Shown here piece after piece: positions 16,467 to 26,191 of a stretch of 64,000 bases of DNA (position 1 is the first letter of the stretch; every line of letters starts with the position of its first letter). The position numbers and the translations under genes were made by a program. Source of the stretch: Eubacterium_B sp034180045 (GTDB lineage: Bacteria > Bacillota > Clostridia > Peptostreptococcales > Anaerovoracaceae). Below the pieces are notes generated by a model. It ran no database searches, was not told where the DNA came from, and saw nothing but the letters and a program-made list of their open reading frames with translations. Where the stretch lies: NCBI GenBank assembly GCA_034180045.1, contig JAXFOY010000024.1, forward strand, positions 1-64,000, in the 5' to 3' direction.

Positions 16467-17548
16467 AGAAAATAGAAATTCTGTCTTTTACCGATAAAGG
16501 TCAGAATCTTGCCGATAATATTGCTCTTGCTTTGAAAGAAAAAGGTCTGGAAGCTTATTCGTCGAGGTGCAGAAAGCCGCTTTCTCTTGCAGAATGGACC
16601 GCCAAGAACTTTAATTCGGCAGACGGTCTTATATTTGTAGGTGCGATGGGAATCGCCGTAAGGGCAATAGCTCCGTACATTGTAAATAAGACACAAGATC
16701 CGGCAGTCGTTGTAATAGATGAACAAGGAAATAATGCCGTTTCAGTTCTTTCGGGACATTTGGGCGGGGGCAACGAACTTACAAATGCAGTAGCGAAAAT
16801 AACAGCCGCAAATCCTGTAATTACCACGGCAACGGATGTAGAAGGTATTTTTGCAATTGACCTTTGGACAAAAAGAAACAGATGTAAGATATTAGAGGCA
16901 AACAAAATAAAGCTGATTTCAGCGGCTTTGCTTGCTAACAAAGCTGTTCGTTTTGACAGCGATTACCCTATAAGAGGAAAAGTGCCGGACAATGTAGAAT
17001 TGAGATTATTAAGCGGTGGAGCGGCGAGCATGGAGGAATCCGCAAATAAGCGAGGTCTTTCAGACAGAATAAATGCGGATGTGCTTATAAGTGCTTCTCA
17101 GAAAAAGATAGACAAAGCGAGCGAAAAAACCTTGATTGCGGTTCCCAAAATTGCATATTTGGGCGTGGGGTGCAGACGTGGAATAAATAGTTCCGCGGTT
17201 GAGTCCTGTTTCGAAGAATTTATGCGGGATGTTGATTTAAGTAAGGACGCGATTACTCTGGTTTGCAGTATAGATTTGAAAAAGGAAGAGAAGGGCTTAA
17301 TTGAGTTTTGTAAAAATCATAATTTGGACTTCGAAACCTTTTCCGCAGAAAAGCTCTCGGCGCTTGAGGGAGATTTTTCAAGTTCAGACTTTGTTCGCGG
17401 AGTTACCGGAGTGGATAATGTATGTGAGCGTAGTGCGATTTACGGTTCAGGCGGAAAATTAATTAAAAGAAAATGGGCAAAGGACGGAGTGACGATGGCG
17501 CTCGCCATTGCACCGTTCAGTTTAGATTGGAGTTGGAAAAATGACTAA
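16463..17548 (+). CDS. cbiG: cobalt-precorrin-5A hydrolase
   Basis: Opens the delta-lactone and releases the C20/C2 fragment as acetaldehyde. The 361-residue protein shows the N-terminal domain (LIFVGAMGIAVRAIAPYI, SVLSGHLGGGNELT), the central region and the C-terminal domain starting YLGVGCRRGINSSAV. It starts at GTG overlapping cbiF (GTGA) and ends seven bases inside cbiH, a tightly coupled arrangement. Confidence 0.95.
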   Translation: MKKIEILSFTDKGQNLADNIALALKEKGLEAYSSRCRKPLSLAEWTAKNFNSADGLIFVGAMGIAVRAIAPYIVNKTQDPAVVVIDEQGNNAVSVLSGHLGGGNELTNAVAKITAANPVITTATDVEGIFAIDLWTKRNRCKILEANKIKLISAALLANKAVRFDSDYPIRGKVPDNVELRLLSGGAASMEESANKRGLSDRINADVLISASQKKIDKASEKTLIAVPKIAYLGVGCRRGINSSAVESCFEEFMRDVDLSKDAITLVCSIDLKKEEKGLIEFCKNHNLDFETFSAEKLSALEGDFSSSDFVRGVTGVDNVCERSAIYGSGGKLIKRKWAKDGVTMALAIAPFSLDWSWKND

Positions 17549-18287
17549 ATTATATGCGGTAGGACTAGGTCCGGGCGGCAAGAAAATGATGACGGAAGAA
17601 GCTGTGGCGGCTATTTCAAAGGCGGATGTTATCTGCGGATACACAGTTTATGTGGATCTTGTCGCATCTATGTTTCCGGAGAAAGAAACCTTCACAACCG
17701 CGATGAGAAAAGAGATAGATCGTTGCCGATGGGCTCTCGAAACGGCTCAGTCCGGCAGAGCGGTAGCTATGGTGTGCAGTGGAGACTCAGGGGTTTACGG
17801 AATGGCGGGACTACTGATTCAAATGGTACATAATTACCCTGATGTTGAGATAGAAGTTGTTCCGGGAATCACGGCGGCTATTTCGGGGGCGGCGGTATTA
17901 GGTGCTCCGGTGGGACATGACTTTTGCGTAATATCTCTTTCGGATCTTTTAACTCCGTGGGATTTGATAACCAAGAGGCTTAAACTTGCAGCCGAAGGTG
18001 ATTTTATTACCTGTCTGTATAATCCGAGATCGACAAAGAGAGTTGAACATCTGAACACAGCTTGTGAGATAATGCTTAAATATAGAAGCAAAGATACGGT
18101 TTGCGGATGGGTTAAGAATATAGGCAGAGACGGAGAGGAATGCAAAATAGTAAGATTGGAGGAACTCGCAGATGAGCCTATAGATATGTTTACTACCGTT
18201 TTCATCGGTTCTTCTCAGACAAAGATAATCGACGGTAAGATGGTGACTCCAAGAGGATATGAAAAACATGAAGATATGTCTGTTTAG
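17541..18287 (+). CDS. cbiH: precorrin-3B / cobalt-precorrin-3 C17-methyltransferase
   Basis: Methylates C17 with ring contraction. The 248-residue tetrapyrrole methylase has GLGPGGKKMMTEEAVAAI, DVICGYTVYVDL, SGDSGVYGMAGL, VPGITAAISGAAVLGAPVG and the typical HDFCVISLSDLLTPW, all marks of CbiH/CobJ. Start ATG overlaps cbiG; the 3' end overlaps the start of cbiJ. Confidence 0.95.
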   Translation: MTKLYAVGLGPGGKKMMTEEAVAAISKADVICGYTVYVDLVASMFPEKETFTTAMRKEIDRCRWALETAQSGRAVAMVCSGDSGVYGMAGLLIQMVHNYPDVEIEVVPGITAAISGAAVLGAPVGHDFCVISLSDLLTPWDLITKRLKLAAEGDFITCLYNPRSTKRVEHLNTACEIMLKYRSKDTVCGWVKNIGRDGEECKIVRLEELADEPIDMFTTVFIGSSQTKIIDGKMVTPRGYEKHEDMSV

Positions 18288-19011
18288 CGGAACTACAGAG
18301 GGCAGAGTTCTTTCGATAAAATTGGCAGAGATAGGCATAGATGTAAATGTCTTCGTCGCTACGGAATACGGTGGCGAGGAGCAAGGTGAAACTGAGGGAG
18401 TGACTGTGAGCGTCGGCAGAAAGACGGAAGCTGAGATGAGGGAGGCTTTGCGGGAATGTGATTTGTGTATTGACGCAACTCACCCGTACGCCGTGCTTGT
18501 GACGGAGAATATCAAGGCTGCATGCGAAGCTGAAACAATACCGTATTACAGACTCAAGAGGCAAGAAAGTGTTGAAACCGAGAATTCGGACGCGATAATT
18601 AAGGTGAAGACAACAGAGGCTGCTATAGAGTGGCTGAGTGATAAAAAAGGCAGAATAATGCTTACTACAGGCTCAAAGGACTTGCATAAATATAAGGTGC
18701 TAGGTGCAGATAGGCTCTTTCCAAGAGTTTTACCGACAGGAGAAAGCCTTAGGCTGTGTGAGGAAGCTGAAATACCACATAGGAATATAATAGCTGTTCA
18801 GGGGCCGTTCTGTGAAAAGTTGAATATTGCGCTAACTGAGCAGTTCGAAATTGACTATATTGTTACGAAAAACAGTGGCAAAACCGGCGGTTTCGGTGAA
18901 AAAATCACCGCGGCAAGAAAGTGCAAAACACCGATTGTCGTCATAGAACGCCCTAATGAGGAGGGCTTTTCTATGGATGAAATCTTTGAGCTTTGCAGGA
19001 GGAAAATATGA
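18268..19011 (+). CDS. cbiJ: cobalt-precorrin-6A reductase
   Basis: NAD(P)H-dependent reduction of the macrocycle. The 247-residue protein starts with the family hallmark MKICLFSGTTEGRVLS and continues with CIDATHPYAVLVTENI, LTTGSKDL and VTKNSGKTGGFGEKI. The ATG at 18268 is preferred over 18259 because AAGAGG is then 11 bases away rather than 2 and the protein starts exactly where relatives do. It overlaps cbiH and cbiET at its two ends. Confidence 0.93.
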   Translation: MKICLFSGTTEGRVLSIKLAEIGIDVNVFVATEYGGEEQGETEGVTVSVGRKTEAEMREALRECDLCIDATHPYAVLVTENIKAACEAETIPYYRLKRQESVETENSDAIIKVKTTEAAIEWLSDKKGRIMLTTGSKDLHKYKVLGADRLFPRVLPTGESLRLCEEAEIPHRNIIAVQGPFCEKLNIALTEQFEIDYIVTKNSGKTGGFGEKITAARKCKTPIVVIERPNEEGFSMDEIFELCRRKI

Positions 19012-20258
19012 AGATTTACTTGATAGGAACCGGCTGCGGAACAGGCAAAAATATTACGGTACAGGCTGCGGATATACTTAAGCGGGCTGATGCAATTATC
19101 GGAGCGCCAAGACTTCTTGAGGGTTTAGGCGTTGATTTAGAAGGGAGAAAATTCCCTGCCGTTTTGGCTGATGAGATAATTAAGATTATAACTGACCTGT
19201 ACAAAGATGTCATAGGCGAAAAGCACGCCGCGACTGAGGGGGAAGCCATAATAGTTGTAGCATATAGCGGTGACTCAGGATTTTATTCGGGGTGTAGAAG
19301 CCTTTTGCCTAAACTTTCAGAGCGTGGACTTGAGGCTGAAGTTCTTCCGGGGATTTCGAGCATACAGATGCTTGCCTCAAGGCTCAAAAGACCATGGCAG
19401 GATTGGAATCTTTTTTCGGCACATGGTACTGAATGCAGTGCCGTTTCGGCGGTTATGCAAGGAAAGCCGGCTTTCTTTCTGACGGGGGGAAATCTTGTGC
19501 CTAAGAAGCTTTGCAGGGAACTTGCAGAGGCGGGGCTCGGCGATTTGGATGTCGTGATAGCGGAACGCCTTTCATATGATGACGAGAAGGTAACTGAGGG
19601 CAGGGCTTCAGATTTTATAGATAGTGATTTTGAATCTTTGGCGGTCATGCTTGTGGAAAATCCGGATACAGCGCCAAAGCGTACTTCGGGATTTCCTGAC
19701 GAGGCTTTTGTAAGAGGTAAAGTTCCTATGACAAAGCAGGAAATTCGTTCGGTAATCTTATCAAAGCTCGGCATCATGGAGGGCGAGCTGGTATGGGATG
19801 TAGGCGCCGGAACGGGAAGCGTGTCGGTTGAAATGGCGCTTGCCGCAAGCGGCGGGTCTGTTTATGCCGTGGAGTGTGTCCCTGAGGGTTGTGAGCTGAT
19901 TGAGAATAATCGCCGCCGCTTCGGTGCCTGGAATCTGCGTGTAGTCGAGGGGAAGGCTCCTGAGGCTCTTGAGGCACTGCCGGCGCCGGATGCGGTGTTT
20001 ATAGGTGGAAGCAGAGGGCAGATGAAACCTATTTTGGAACTCATAAAGGCGAAGAATCACAGAGCCAGAATCTGTATTTCGGCAATCGCCATAGAAAGCC
20101 TCGGTGAAGCAAGCACGGAGCTTGCAAGACTTGGATATGATGTAAGCATTTCGCATGTAAGCTTCAGTAATGACAAGGCGGTAGGTCGACTGCATATGAT
20201 GATGGGCGGAAATCCTATTTTCATAGTTATGGGAACGCCTGCCGAAGATGCAGAATAA
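19008..20258 (+). CDS. cbiET: fused cobalt-precorrin-7 methyltransferase/decarboxylase CbiE-CbiT
   Basis: A 416-residue fusion carrying two steps: C5 methylation (CbiE, residues 1-200) and C15 methylation with C12 side-chain decarboxylation (CbiT, residues 220-416). CbiE shows IYLIGTGCGTGKNITVQA, YSGDSGFYSGC, LPGISSIQMLASRL and WNLFSAHG. CbiT shows the SAM motif WDVGAGTGSVSVEMAL near residue 265 and FIGGSRGQMK. GCAGGAGG precedes the ATG, which overlaps the cbiJ stop. The fused order equals CobL of the aerobic route. The frame is GC-richer than some neighbours. Confidence 0.95.
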   Translation: MKIYLIGTGCGTGKNITVQAADILKRADAIIGAPRLLEGLGVDLEGRKFPAVLADEIIKIITDLYKDVIGEKHAATEGEAIIVVAYSGDSGFYSGCRSLLPKLSERGLEAEVLPGISSIQMLASRLKRPWQDWNLFSAHGTECSAVSAVMQGKPAFFLTGGNLVPKKLCRELAEAGLGDLDVVIAERLSYDDEKVTEGRASDFIDSDFESLAVMLVENPDTAPKRTSGFPDEAFVRGKVPMTKQEIRSVILSKLGIMEGELVWDVGAGTGSVSVEMALAASGGSVYAVECVPEGCELIENNRRRFGAWNLRVVEGKAPEALEALPAPDAVFIGGSRGQMKPILELIKAKNHRARICISAIAIESLGEASTELARLGYDVSISHVSFSNDKAVGRLHMMMGGNPIFIVMGTPAEDAE

Positions 20259-20293
20259 GTATTTTTCAGATATATTTCGATTTAGGAGGAACC

Positions 20294-21724
20294 ATGGTTG
20301 AATTTCTGGTAACGGCAGCAGCCTCGGGAAGCGGAAAGACCTCGGTCGTCGTAGGACTTTTGTCGCTTCTCAGAAAAAAAGGTTATGACACATGTGCATT
20401 TAAGTGTGGTCCTGATTATATAGACCCCATGTTTCACAGGGCTGTGATGGGCATAGAATCACATAATCTCGACCTGTTCCTCGCACCCGAAACGAGAGTC
20501 AAAGAAATTTACAAAGAATATAGTCGCGGGAAAAGTGCCGTGGTTTGCGAAGGTGCTATGGGATACTTTGACGGACTAGGCGGAACGAGCGATGTTGCAA
20601 GTGCATGGCATGTAGCGGACACTTTGGAGTTGCCGGTCATTTTAGTCTTAAACGCCAAGGGTGCAAGTCTCAGCCTTGCGGCTCAAATTTTAGGAATGCT
20701 GTCTCTAAGAAAGCCGCATCATGTAGTCGGCGTGATTTTGAATAAGTGTTCGGAAATGTTATACAAGAGCTTGAAACCTTGCTTGGAGCGAGAAACGGGA
20801 ATTAAACTTTTTGGATATTTGCCGCACATAGATGGTGCAGAGTTTTACAGCAGGCATTTGGGCTTATATACCGCAGGGGAAATAAGTGATTTGAACGAGA
20901 GAATAGACAAAATCTCTTCGGTCATGGAAAAGAGTATTGATTTGGACGCCCTGGTGGATGTTTGTGAAAAAGCAAGTGATAAAAAGCGGAGTCGCCCGGA
21001 TGAAATTGAAGGCGCAGCCGGAAGTATAAAGCGAGACTTAGGTGAATCGCAGCTCATAAAAGATGGAACTTTTGCCAAATACAAAGCTAAAATTGCCGTT
21101 GCTCGTGACGAAGCGTTTTGCTTTCTTTATGAGGAAACCTTGGATACCTTACGCAGGCAAGGAGCGGAACTCGTTTTTTTCAGCCCTCTCAAGGAGAAAG
21201 GACTTCCACGGAATATAGGAGGTCTTTATCTGCCTGGAGGCTATCCTGAAATCTTTGCCGGTGAGCTTTCCGCAAATACCGATATGCTGGCTGCGATTAA
21301 ATCTGCAATAAAGGCAGGAATGCCGACAGTTGCAGAATGCGGCGGATTTCTATACTTATGTGAAAATCTCGAGGACTCGGAGGGAGATGTATACGAGCAG
21401 GTCGGTATATTCGGCGGAACCGCGACACGGCAAAAAAAGCTTGTTCGCTTTGGGTATTCCATGCTTAGCCAGGAAAAGGACAGCTTACTGTTTAGAAAAG
21501 GTGAGCAAATTCCCATGCACGAATTTCATTATTGGGATGCGGCAGATTCGGGAAGTGATTTGCTGGCGACAAAACCGCTTAGCAAAAGAAGCTATAGATG
21601 TGCGTTTTCAACAGACACGCTTTACGCCGGCTTCCCTCATCTATATTTGGCGGGAAAACCTAAACAGGCTGCGAGATTTGTAGATGCGGCGGCTGATTTT
21701 GTAAAAAGAGGAGAACAGCTTTGA
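20294..21724 (+). CDS. cbiA: cobyrinate a,c-diamide synthase
   Basis: ATP-dependent amidation of the a and c carboxylates with glutamine. The 476-residue protein has an N-terminal P-loop (ASGSGKTSVVVGLL, residues 9-22), FKCGPDYIDPMFH, EGAMGYFDG, and a class I glutamine amidotransferase domain with nucleophile C349 in AECGGFLYL after LYLPGGYPEIFA. AGGAGGAACC precedes the ATG. The end overlaps the TTG start of cbiB. Confidence 0.95.
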   Translation: MVEFLVTAAASGSGKTSVVVGLLSLLRKKGYDTCAFKCGPDYIDPMFHRAVMGIESHNLDLFLAPETRVKEIYKEYSRGKSAVVCEGAMGYFDGLGGTSDVASAWHVADTLELPVILVLNAKGASLSLAAQILGMLSLRKPHHVVGVILNKCSEMLYKSLKPCLERETGIKLFGYLPHIDGAEFYSRHLGLYTAGEISDLNERIDKISSVMEKSIDLDALVDVCEKASDKKRSRPDEIEGAAGSIKRDLGESQLIKDGTFAKYKAKIAVARDEAFCFLYEETLDTLRRQGAELVFFSPLKEKGLPRNIGGLYLPGGYPEIFAGELSANTDMLAAIKSAIKAGMPTVAECGGFLYLCENLEDSEGDVYEQVGIFGGTATRQKKLVRFGYSMLSQEKDSLLFRKGEQIPMHEFHYWDAADSGSDLLATKPLSKRSYRCAFSTDTLYAGFPHLYLAGKPKQAARFVDAAADFVKRGEQL

Positions 21725-22788
21725 TAATTTCTAAAGTCATAGTTTGTGCGGTTTTGCTTGATCTTATCCTTGGCGATCCGTCATGGATTCCACATCCGGT
21801 TGTGATAATCGGAAAGCTGATTGATAAGCTCGAAAAACGGTTTCGCGAGAGGATTGAACGAAAGGATTTAAATGTTAAAGCAAAATCCAAGGCTTTGCGC
21901 AGAGCGGGATTTTTGCTGAATATGATAGTATGTATGCTGACTCTTTCCGTGAGTACGGCAGCTTGTGTAGTTGCCTGGAAAATCAGCCCGTGGGCGTTCT
22001 TTGCCCTACAGATTTTTTGGGGATTCCAAACACTGGCAGTCAAAGGACTTATCAAGGAGAGCAAAAATGTTTTCAGTTATTTGGCACCGTCAGCGCGGAA
22101 ATCCGTTGCTCAAAGAGATGATGAGAATAACGGAATTCCTCGATTTGAAAGCTCAGAAAACAAAAATGTGGATTTGGATGGAGCGCGCAAAGCGGTGGCC
22201 AGAATTGTAGGGCGTGATACGAGCCGGCTTACGGCAGAAGGTGTGACAAAGGCTACTGTAGAAACCGTGGCAGAAAACTTTGCTGACGGAGTTATGGCGC
22301 CGCTCCTATATCTCGCAATAGGAGGTGCTCCGCTCGCTCTTACATATAAGGCCGTAAACACCATGGATAGTATGCTTGGATATAAGAATGAAAAATATAT
22401 AGACTTTGGCAGATTTTCAGCTAAGTTTGATGATGTATGGGGCTATGTGCCGGCTCGGCTGGCGGCTTTTTTCTTTATTGCCGCCGCCGCTGTGAGCGGT
22501 CACGATGCAAAGTCCGCATTCAAAATATGGCGTCGCGACCGCTACAACCACGCCAGTCCGAATTCCGCACACACTGAGGCGGCGTGTGCCGGCGCACTCG
22601 GAATTCAGCTTGCGGGCCCTGCTTACTACTTCGGAAAATATTATGATAAGCCCACAATAGGAGATGAAAAGAGAAAGATAGAAGCAGGGGATATTTTAAG
22701 AGCAAATAAGCTGATGCTCACTGCTTCCGTTCTCTCCGCAGCCTGCTTTGCGGCAATAAGATATTTGATATTTGCGGCTCTGATTTAA
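21721..22788 (+). CDS. cbiB: adenosylcobinamide-phosphate synthase CbiB
   Basis: Membrane protein that attaches aminopropanol phosphate to adenosylcobyric acid. The 355-residue protein contains the signature GDPSWIPHPVVIIGKLI near the N-terminus, transmembrane segments, AVARIVGRDTSRLTAEGVTKA, VETVAENFADGVMAPL and NTMDSMLGYKN, then DRYNHASPNSAHTEAACAGA. The start is a TTG overlapping the cbiA stop (TTGA), with AGAGGAG upstream. Confidence 0.93.
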   Translation: MIISKVIVCAVLLDLILGDPSWIPHPVVIIGKLIDKLEKRFRERIERKDLNVKAKSKALRRAGFLLNMIVCMLTLSVSTAACVVAWKISPWAFFALQIFWGFQTLAVKGLIKESKNVFSYLAPSARKSVAQRDDENNGIPRFESSENKNVDLDGARKAVARIVGRDTSRLTAEGVTKATVETVAENFADGVMAPLLYLAIGGAPLALTYKAVNTMDSMLGYKNEKYIDFGRFSAKFDDVWGYVPARLAAFFFIAAAAVSGHDAKSAFKIWRRDRYNHASPNSAHTEAACAGALGIQLAGPAYYFGKYYDKPTIGDEKRKIEAGDILRANKLMLTASVLSAACFAAIRYLIFAALI

Positions 22789-22873
22789 GGGCTAAATCTT
22801 GGAATCAGGGCATTTAATACGGACATTATATATACGCTTTAAGCGCTTAATCGTTGAAGAAATTGGAGAATTG

Positions 22874-23959
22874 ATGCAGAAAACTAAAAATCGAGAAATA
22901 GAAAAAAGTAAACTGGTTCACGGTGGTGATTGGCTGGGATTTGAAGAAGAATTCGGATATGAAGCTTTGGATTTTTCAGTGAATGTCAGTCCTCTGGGAC
23001 TTGCAGACTCCATAAAAAAAGCTGTAATTGATTCTCTTGACAATGTTGACAGATATCCTGATCCGCTTTGCAGACGATTGACCAGGGAAATCGGCAAGCT
23101 CGAAAATGTTGAGCCAAGTTACTGTATGTGCGGAAACGGAGCAGATGATTTGATATTTAGGCTTGTGGCAGCAAAGAAACCTCGTAAGGCACTGATAACC
23201 GCGCCTACATTTGCCGAATACGCCTCAGCGCTTGAAGTAGTGGGCTGCGAGATAGGGGAGTTCCCCCTAAAGGAAGCTGACGGCTTCAGACTTGGCAAAG
23301 ATATAATAGAACGTGTTGATGAGGGAATCGATTGTATTTTTCTTTGTGAGCCGAACAATCCTACGGGAGTAACAAGTCCGAGAGCTTTGCTCGTTGAGTT
23401 GCTATCACGCTGTGAAAAAGTAGGGACGCTTCTCATAATAGACGAGTGCTTTGTTGACTTTTTAGACGAACCGAAGAATCAGACAATGGCAGGCTTCATA
23501 AATGAATACAAGAATTTATTTATTTTGAAATCCTTTACCAAATTGTATGCGATGGCAGGAATTAGGCTTGGATACTGTCTTTGCTCGGATGAAAATCTTC
23601 TGGAGAAGATGAGAAGAAGCGGTCAGGAATGGGCAGTATCAATACCGGCAGAGAATGCGGGGCTTGCCGCTATAAAAGAAAAAGAATATGTCGATAAGCT
23701 AAAATACCTGATAAAATCGGAAAGAGTTCGTGTTCGCAGAGAGCTTGTAAATCTTGGCATTACAAAGGTATACGGAGAAGCGGATTATTTGCTGTTTTAT
23801 AGCGATGTACACCTTGCGGACAAGCTGAGAGCAAAGGGTATTTTGATAAGAAAATGCGATAATTACAGCGGACTCGGACCGGGATGGTTTAGGCTGGGTT
23901 TGAAAAAAAAGGTTGATAACGATAGATTGATTGAAACTATGCGGGAGGTACTCTTATGA
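22874..23959 (+). CDS. cobD: threonine-phosphate decarboxylase-like PLP enzyme
   Basis: Class I/II aminotransferase-fold enzyme that would make (R)-1-aminopropan-2-ol phosphate from threonine phosphate for CbiB. The 361-residue protein has LDFSVNVSPLGL, YPDPLCRRL, CGNGADDLIF, CEPNNPTGV, IIDECFVDF and the PLP-lysine region FTKLYAMAGIRLGY. The ATG at 22874 is chosen because GGAG is five bases upstream; an in-frame TTG at 22799 would add 25 unlike residues. Relatives include histidinol-phosphate aminotransferase, but the place between cbiB and cbiP points to cobalamin. Confidence 0.9.
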   Translation: MQKTKNREIEKSKLVHGGDWLGFEEEFGYEALDFSVNVSPLGLADSIKKAVIDSLDNVDRYPDPLCRRLTREIGKLENVEPSYCMCGNGADDLIFRLVAAKKPRKALITAPTFAEYASALEVVGCEIGEFPLKEADGFRLGKDIIERVDEGIDCIFLCEPNNPTGVTSPRALLVELLSRCEKVGTLLIIDECFVDFLDEPKNQTMAGFINEYKNLFILKSFTKLYAMAGIRLGYCLCSDENLLEKMRRSGQEWAVSIPAENAGLAAIKEKEYVDKLKYLIKSERVRVRRELVNLGITKVYGEADYLLFYSDVHLADKLRAKGILIRKCDNYSGLGPGWFRLGLKKKVDNDRLIETMREVLL

Positions 23960-25431
23960 GCAAGGCAAAATGTATAATGGTTCAAGGCACTATGTCGGGA
24001 GCGGGAAAGAGCTTGCTCTGCGCCGCACTTTGCAGAATTTTTAGGCAGGACGGATACAGGGTTGCTCCCTTCAAAAGCCAGAATATGGCACTTAACAGTT
24101 ATGTGACAAGAGATGGAATGGAAATGGGTCGCGCTCAGGTAATGCAGGCGGAAGCGGCAGGAATAGAGCCGGATGTACGTATGAATCCTGTTTTGCTAAA
24201 ACCGTCCAGCGACATAGGCAGCCAGGTTATAGTTCTCGGAGAGGTAAGAGGACAAATGACGGCAACAGAGTATTACGAGTACAAAAACCGTCTGATGCCC
24301 GATATTATGAAAGCCTATGACGAACTTGCAGAAGAAAACGATATAATCGTCATCGAGGGAGCAGGAAGCCCCGCAGAAATCAATCTTCGTGAAAACGATA
24401 TTGTAAATATGGGAATGGCAGAGGCTGCAAATGCACCGGTTTTGCTTGCAGGTGATATAGACAGAGGTGGAGTCTTTGCACAGCTTTATGGGACAGTAAA
24501 GCTTCTGGAGGAAGAAGAGCAAAAAAGAATCGTCGGACTGATTGTAAATAAGTTTCGCGGAGATATAGAAATCCTAAAGCCCGGCCTTGAAATGGTTGAG
24601 GAAAAAGCGGGAATACCCGTGCTGGGAGTCATACCGTACATTAGAGTTGATATAGATGACGAAGATTCTCTGGCACCGAGACTTGATGCTAAACGCGAGG
24701 TTAAACCGTTGGATATAGCGGTTATTAGGATTCCACGAATGTCAAACTTCACGGATTTTGCGCCGCTTGAAGCACACCCTTTAATGGGAGTCAGATATGT
24801 TCAGACGGCTGCTGAATTAAAAAATCCGGATATAGTTATCATTCCGGGAACAAAGAGCACCATGGACGACCTGTTATGGATGCGTCAAAACGGCATAGAA
24901 ACGGCAATTCAAAAGCTTGCCGATGCCGGAACGCCGGTGCTTGGAGTTTGCGGCGGATATCAGATGATGGGCAAGAAACTATTCGACCCTGAACACATAG
25001 AGGGCGGGATTGAGGAAATGCGCGGTATGGAACTTTTGCCGGTAGAAACGGTGTTCACAAAAGACAAAACGCGCACCAGATTCAAGGCAGAGGTTAAAGC
25101 GGGGGAGTTTGCAGGAGCAAAGCTTGACGGTTACGAAATTCATATGGGCGTAAGCAAGGTCTTAGGCGAGCCATTTTTGACCCTCGAAAACGGTTGTGAT
25201 GACGGATGTGTCTGCGGAACAAACTTCGGCACATATCTGCACGGACTCTTTGATACGGGAGAACTGACGGAAAGACTTGCAAAATACCTGTGCCTGCGCA
25301 AGGACATAGATTATAGTGAGGCTGCGCCTATTTCTCACAGCGACTATGTTGAAACTCAATATGACATTCTTGCAGATGGTGTAAGAGAGGCACTCGATAT
25401 GAAAAAAATATATGAAGTAATGGGATTATGA
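23956..25431 (+). CDS. cbiP: cobyric acid synthase
   Basis: Amidates four peripheral carboxylates using glutamine and ATP. The 491-residue protein has the N-terminal nucleotide-binding segment MVQGTMSGAGKSLLCAAL, the diagnostic FKSQNMALNSYVTRDGMEMGRAQVMQAEA (split here as FKSQNMALNSYV plus GRAQVMQAEA), GAGSPAEINL, and a glutamine amidotransferase domain with C332 in LGVCGGYQMMG and a C-terminal FGTYLHGLFD. The ATG overlaps the preceding stop. Confidence 0.96.
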   Translation: MSKAKCIMVQGTMSGAGKSLLCAALCRIFRQDGYRVAPFKSQNMALNSYVTRDGMEMGRAQVMQAEAAGIEPDVRMNPVLLKPSSDIGSQVIVLGEVRGQMTATEYYEYKNRLMPDIMKAYDELAEENDIIVIEGAGSPAEINLRENDIVNMGMAEAANAPVLLAGDIDRGGVFAQLYGTVKLLEEEEQKRIVGLIVNKFRGDIEILKPGLEMVEEKAGIPVLGVIPYIRVDIDDEDSLAPRLDAKREVKPLDIAVIRIPRMSNFTDFAPLEAHPLMGVRYVQTAAELKNPDIVIIPGTKSTMDDLLWMRQNGIETAIQKLADAGTPVLGVCGGYQMMGKKLFDPEHIEGGIEEMRGMELLPVETVFTKDKTRTRFKAEVKAGEFAGAKLDGYEIHMGVSKVLGEPFLTLENGCDDGCVCGTNFGTYLHGLFDTGELTERLAKYLCLRKDIDYSEAAPISHSDYVETQYDILADGVREALDMKKIYEVMGL

Positions 25432-25445
25432 TAGGGGGAACAAAA

Positions 25446-26120
25446 ATGAAATATAAGCATTTACTACCTGCGGATATAGAGCGTACAAGTATGAGAATTA
25501 TCGAAGAAGAACTGGCTGAAAGGGGAATTGAGGTTACGGATGAGAACCTCCCTGTAGTAAGAAGAGTTATTCATACTTCCGCTGATTTTGATTACGGAAC
25601 AAATCTGGTATTTACAGAGAATGCAACAACAAAGGGAATAGAGGCGATGCTCAAAGGGAGCACGATTATAACGGATACCAACATGGCGCTGTCGGGAATA
25701 ACAAAGCCGACTCTTAAAAAACTCGGCGGGCAGGCGTTTTGTTTTATGGCTGAGCCGAAAATCGCAGAAAAAGCAAAGGTCGACGGTACCACAAGAGCGG
25801 TTGCTTCAGTAAGCTACGCAAGTGAAAAATATCCGAATGCGGTATTTGCTGTGGGAAACGCACCTACGGCATTAATCAAACTTTCTGAATTAATCCGTGA
25901 AGGATTAAGACCGAGCCTGGTAATAGGAGTACCTGTCGGATTCGTAAATGTGGTGGAGAGCAAGGAAGAAATCTTTGAATTATGCAAAGAGAAAGGCATT
26001 CCGGCAATAGTTGCAAAGGGACGAAAAGGTGGAAGCAATGTGGCAGCATCCATCTGCAACGCACTTCTTTATGCGGCAGGCGACCAGACCGACCCTGGAA
26101 AGCGTGGATGGCAGGGTTGA
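25446..26120 (+). CDS. cbiC: cobalt-precorrin-8 methylmutase
   Basis: Moves the C11 methyl to C12 to form cobyrinate. The 224-residue protein contains the catalytic-histidine segment RVIHTSADFDYGTNLVF, ITDTNMALSGI, AVGNAPTALIKL and VGFVNVVESKEE, with GRKGGSNVAASICNAL at the end. The ATG at 25446 has AGGGGGAAC upstream and gives the standard N-terminus MKYKHLLPADIE; the frame stays open 18 bases further back. It is the last gene of the cobalamin string, followed by a strong terminator. Confidence 0.95.
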   Translation: MKYKHLLPADIERTSMRIIEEELAERGIEVTDENLPVVRRVIHTSADFDYGTNLVFTENATTKGIEAMLKGSTIITDTNMALSGITKPTLKKLGGQAFCFMAEPKIAEKAKVDGTTRAVASVSYASEKYPNAVFAVGNAPTALIKLSELIREGLRPSLVIGVPVGFVNVVESKEEIFELCKEKGIPAIVAKGRKGGSNVAASICNALLYAAGDQTDPGKRGWQG

Positions 26121-26191
26121 TTTAATACGAGACGGATTTGTGATAAATGACGAAACTTATCATAATCAACAAATAAATTAAGATTAGAAAG

